A stretch of DNA of 64,000 nucleotides, taken from NCBI RefSeq assembly GCF_016786355.1, contig NZ_JADWYX010000033.1, positions 1 to 64,000 on the forward strand. Direction: 5' to 3'. The notes under the pieces are model-generated. The model did not search any database and was not told the origin of the DNA. It saw only the letters and a program-made list of their open reading frames with translations. Made by a program: the position numbers and the translations under genes. Positions 61,130 to 64,000 of this stretch are shown piece by piece; position 1 is the first letter of the stretch, and the number at the start of each line of letters is the position of its first letter. Source of the DNA: Frankia sp. AgB1.9 (GTDB lineage: Bacteria; Actinomycetota; Actinomycetes; Frankiales; Frankiaceae).

Positions 61130-62776
61130 TTAGAAGACGGGTCCGATGTCCTGGGTGACGATTCGGGCCATGCTGTGTTCGGCGAGGGCGGCGATGGTCA
61201 TGGAGGGGTTGCAGGCGCCGGTGGAGCCGGGGATGCGGGCGCCGTCGAGGACGTAGAGGCCGCGTTGGCCCAGGACACGGCCGTAGAGGTCGACCGCCGA
61301 GCCCATCGGGACGCCGCCCAACGCGTGCCAGGTCGAGTTCTGGCTGGCATTGGTGTCGATCATGCTGCCGCCGCCGGCCTTGGCGAGGTTGTTCACCTTC
61401 GTGGCGATCAGCGACTGGAGGGCGGAGTCGGCACCGGTCGGCCAGGTCAGGACGGCGTCGTCCGTCGTCGCGTCGTAGGCCCAGGTTCCCGCTCCGGGGA
61501 CGATGCCGAAGCCGACGACGGTCATCACGCGCTGGCCCTGGAGGGCGGCGGGCGGCGCGCCCGCATGGATGATTTTCAACGGGATCGGGCTGAGCGGGTC
61601 GCTTCCACCGACGCAGGCGGGGCCACCCTGGACGCTGCCCGGGTCCTGCGACATCCCGATCCACTCGTAGATGCGGTCGCCGTTGTTGCCCCACTGGGTG
61701 CCGATCGCGGCGGGCAGGTTCGGGATGAGTTGCTTGCCCTTGGCCTTGACGAGCAGCCGGGTCGTGCCCGGCGAGCCGGCGTTGAGGAACACGGCGTTCG
61801 CGGTGATCGTCTTGTGTTCCTGGACGTTGCCGGCGGTGTCGATGCGGTCGACGGACAGCGTCCACTTGCCAGCGGTCAGGGCGATGTCACGGACGATGTG
61901 CAGCGTCTGGACCGTCACCTTGCCGGTGGCCTCGGCGGCGGCGAGGTAGGTGACGTCGATCGAGTGTTTCCCGCCGTTGTTGACGCCGAAGGCGATGTCG
62001 CTGTTGGTGTAGGCCGCGTTGTACGTCCCGGCCAGCTCACCGCGCACGAAGCTCCAGTCGATCGGGAGCGGCACCTTGAAGTACTGCAGGCCGGCCTGCG
62101 GGGCGAAGTTCTGGAAGATCCTGGAGGAGGCGTACGGGCTGGTGGCGAGGATGTCGGCGGGGATGGTGGAGACCCCGAGCATCGACGCGACCGTCGGGTA
62201 CCACTTCGAGTTCAGCTCGCTGTAGAGACCGGCCGCCAGCGGCATCGACCGCACGAACTCGGTCAGGCTCGGTTGCAGCGTCATCCCGTGGTACATGATC
62301 GATCCGCCGCCGACGCAGGCCCCGCAGTTGACGGTCATGTTGTTGCCGTTGATGACCTCGAGAACGCCCGTGTAGGGCGCCCAGAGCGGGACGGCCGGAG
62401 CGCCCGGCAGGGGTGCGTACGGCGACAGCCACGCCGACCGGTTGTCGAGGTTGGCCAGCGTCGCGAAGGTGTTCGAGTTCGGCCCGGTCGGCCACCGCAG
62501 GCCCCGCTCCAGCACCAACGTCGGGACGCCGGCCTGGCCGAGCCGCAGCGCCGTCACCCCACCGCCGAACCCCGTCCCGACCACTACGGCCCTGGCGGTC
62601 ACCTGCGTCGTCGGCACCGTCGCCGCGCGCGCCGGCGTCGCGCTGCCCACCAGCCCGCCGAACGCGGCCACACCGGCGCCCGCCGCGGCCCCACCGATGA
62701 ACTTCCGGCGGTTGAAGCCGCCCGGTGCCGCGGGCTCGGCCGGCTCGGATAACTCCGGAGTTACCTCATCGGACAT
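61130..62776 (-). CDS. GMC/cholesterol-oxidase-like FAD enzyme, Tat-exported
   Basis: 548 residues from the ATG at 62776. Tat signal NRRKFIGGAAAGAGVAAFGGLVGSATPARA with twin Arg. FAD motif VVVGTGFGGGVTALRLGQAG; GACVGGGSIMYHGM; C-terminal LYVLDGARIPGSTGACNPSMTIAALAEHSM, the class I cholesterol oxidase signature. Would oxidise 3-beta-hydroxysterols with oxygen, outside the cell. The frame extends to 63184 without a signal peptide there, so that start is not used. Confidence 0.92.
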   Translation of the reverse strand: MSDEVTPELSEPAEPAAPGGFNRRKFIGGAAAGAGVAAFGGLVGSATPARAATVPTTQVTARAVVVGTGFGGGVTALRLGQAGVPTLVLERGLRWPTGPNSNTFATLANLDNRSAWLSPYAPLPGAPAVPLWAPYTGVLEVINGNNMTVNCGACVGGGSIMYHGMTLQPSLTEFVRSMPLAAGLYSELNSKWYPTVASMLGVSTIPADILATSPYASSRIFQNFAPQAGLQYFKVPLPIDWSFVRGELAGTYNAAYTNSDIAFGVNNGGKHSIDVTYLAAAEATGKVTVQTLHIVRDIALTAGKWTLSVDRIDTAGNVQEHKTITANAVFLNAGSPGTTRLLVKAKGKQLIPNLPAAIGTQWGNNGDRIYEWIGMSQDPGSVQGGPACVGGSDPLSPIPLKIIHAGAPPAALQGQRVMTVVGFGIVPGAGTWAYDATTDDAVLTWPTGADSALQSLIATKVNNLAKAGGGSMIDTNASQNSTWHALGGVPMGSAVDLYGRVLGQRGLYVLDGARIPGSTGACNPSMTIAALAEHSMARIVTQDIGPVF

Positions 62777-63924
62777 GCTCTGCCTCCCACTCTCGTGCGT
62801 GGCGGTGTTCAGGTTCGCTGGGCCGGCACCATGCGCGCGGGTCCGTGCCACGAAGCGCGCGAAGTCCCGGACGGCGGCCGAAGACGAGTCGTGCGCGGCG
62901 GTCCACCCGCGTTCCGCGCATCCGAGAAGCACCTGAGCCGTCGGACTACCCGACGGTGCGCTCATCGGCGTTGATGCCTGGAGGCGCGCCCGAGCGCGTC
63001 GGCTCCGGCGACCGGCACGGCCAATTCCAGCCGGTGCGTCAGCCACCTGGCAGAGCGAACGTCTACGGCGCTTCCGACAAGACTGTCGGGCACCAGGGTC
63101 CCGTGTTCCTTTTTCGGTCCGGGACGTGGCGCGGCCGTCCGGCGTGAGGTGTGCCCAGCGACCTTCCGCCGTTATGGATAACACCCCTCCGACGACACGG
63201 TCAAGAGATGCGGACGCCGGTGGAAGCGCCCTTGTCGGACGCGTGGAGTGCCCAATGAGAATGTCGACGAGTCCACTATGTGAAAGCGATTATTTTCTTG
63301 CGGTCGCTCAGATCCTGGGCGTTCGCCCAGCCTGAGCGAACGCCCAAACATTGGGCGCCCGCCCAGCCCGCACACTCGTCAGGAGTCTGTGCATTCGCCC
63401 AAAATTAATGAGTGCCCACTCATATTTCGGCGGACACACCAGGACAAGAGGGACGTCAGCGAGGGGCGCCCGCCAGCCCGACAGCGACAGCGACCTGGGA
63501 CTGGAGTTGAGCGCCCAGCCCAGATCCGCGCTGGTAGCGGCAGTGCGGCGCGCCACGTGGGAACCAAAGGCGAGGAGTCAACTTCAGAAGGTGATCGATC
63601 GCCGGCCCGTTGGGCGCGATCATCCGGCCCGCCCATGAGCGCTACGTCAGTAAGCACTTACTTGCGCCGGGATGCCCCTTCCCATACTGTCTGTCCTCAC
63701 CGGGGGAAACGGTTGGCGGTGAGAGGTTTCGAGGGTCAGGAACTACGACGGCCACGGCGGGTTGTTTCCAGGAAGATTTCTGGGGCAGGCGCCTTTCACG
63801 TCGGATGGTCTATGACTCGCGGTGCCTACGTCGGGCCAGTCAACGCATTCGGCGCAGACACGGGGTGGCGTCTGGCGCCCACTAACTGACGCGGTTCGTC
63901 GGTCTTCTTGGCACTGATAACTTC
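62777..63924. other. 1.1 kb non-coding region
   Basis: No supported gene. A perfect 11-bp dyad TGGGCGTTCGC/GCGAACGCCCA lies at 63316-63326 and 63336-63346 around a nine-base loop, and GCCCA/TGGGC blocks recur through 63340-63420. Local AT-rich patches (63270-63300 and 63395-63430) stand out from the rest of the window. Plus-strand frames at 63389-63889 are basic and low in structure; I do not call them. Confidence 0.5.
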
Positions 63925-64000
63925 ATGACGCGATCCCGCCGCCAGAGCGATGTCTACTGGCGCGGGCGATCCGCGATTCGGGTTTTGTGGGCTGGCGCCC
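63925..64000 (+). CDS. Possible partial gene at window end
   Basis: An ATG at 63925 opens a frame (MTRSRRQSDVYWRGRSAIRV, then LWAGA) still open at the window edge. Twenty-five codons are too few for a family call; a hydrophobic stretch is beginning. No clear ribosome site. Confidence 0.3.
   Translation, partial: MTRSRRQSDVYWRGRSAIRVLWAGA

Noticed and set aside
63389-63889. 166-codon plus-strand frame
   Set aside because: Basic, low in hydrophobic residues, no ribosome site and no recognised fold.
1-64000. CRISPR array, tRNA, rRNA, prophage or intact insertion sequence
   Set aside because: No regular repeat-spacer pattern, cloverleaf, rRNA-like sequence, integrase or transposase was seen by eye; a dedicated tRNA scan was not possible.

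Overview
The window is chromosomal DNA from a very GC-rich actinomycete. Codon third positions are almost all G or C, GTG and TTG starts are common, genes overlap by ATGA or GTGA, and gene content (DUF574-type methyltransferase, DUF2277, PIG-L deacetylase, CGNR regulators, FadE/FadD-type lipid catabolism, Tat-exported cholesterol-oxidase-like enzyme) fits the Frankia/Pseudofrankia group or a close relative. No rRNA or other marker fixes the genus, so this is inference. About 60 protein genes, no tRNA or rRNA, no CRISPR array and no intact transposon were seen.

Layout. 0.1-5.5 kb: acyl-CoA/steroid-type catabolism (fused acyl-CoA dehydrogenase with a KstR-like operator, MBL hydrolase, enoyl-CoA hydratase, thioesterase). 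5.7-8.5 kb: proS and a MazF-type toxin-antitoxin pair. 8.6-13.7 kb: leucine-degradation operon accD1-accA1-fadE19-like, preceded by two palindromic operators. 13.7-18.7 kb: one 1680-residue signalling protein joining a Ser/Thr kinase-like domain, an AAA/TPR module, GAF and GGDEF. 19.2-20.9 kb: Nudix hydrolase, a small protein and a VapBC pair with a perfect operator. 21.3-25.7 kb: IclR regulator divergent from two amidohydrolases and an acetoacetate-decarboxylase-like protein. 25.8-29.7 kb: DUF574 methyltransferase, PIG-L deacetylase, DUF2277, acyl-CoA ligase. 29.7-38.4 kb: transporters, small regulators, VOC proteins, SMP-30 lactonase, and a small gene under a possible SOS box. 38.4-43.2 kb: a broken methyltransferase, a lipoprotein hydrolase, oxidoreductase/TetR, RibD-like reductase. 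43.4-46.4 kb: a three-gene DyP-peroxidase operon with two partners I do not recognise. 46.4-53.3 kb: BASS transporter, HxlR/methyltransferase, UPF0316 protein, TetR/MFS pair, Nei-type glycosylase. 53.3-62.8 kb: hemerythrin/OmpA-lipoprotein operon, lipoprotein, TetR and HxlR divergent units, an Fe-S QueG-like protein with SCP2-like tail, methyltransferase, potassium channel, cholesterol-oxidase-like enzyme. 62.8-63.9 kb is largely non-coding.

Two themes run across the window. First, nearly every divergent regulator/target pair carries a readable palindromic operator, often in tandem. Second, a family of dispersed 75-85 bp hairpin elements whose outer ends carry GATCGC (5567, 39022, 55592, a half copy at 50137), together with many short tandem duplications at gene ends, marks the intergenic DNA. 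The most likely unfamiliar systems are the DyP-peroxidase operon, the kinase-AAA-GAF-GGDEF protein, and the hemerythrin plus OmpA-like lipoprotein pair.
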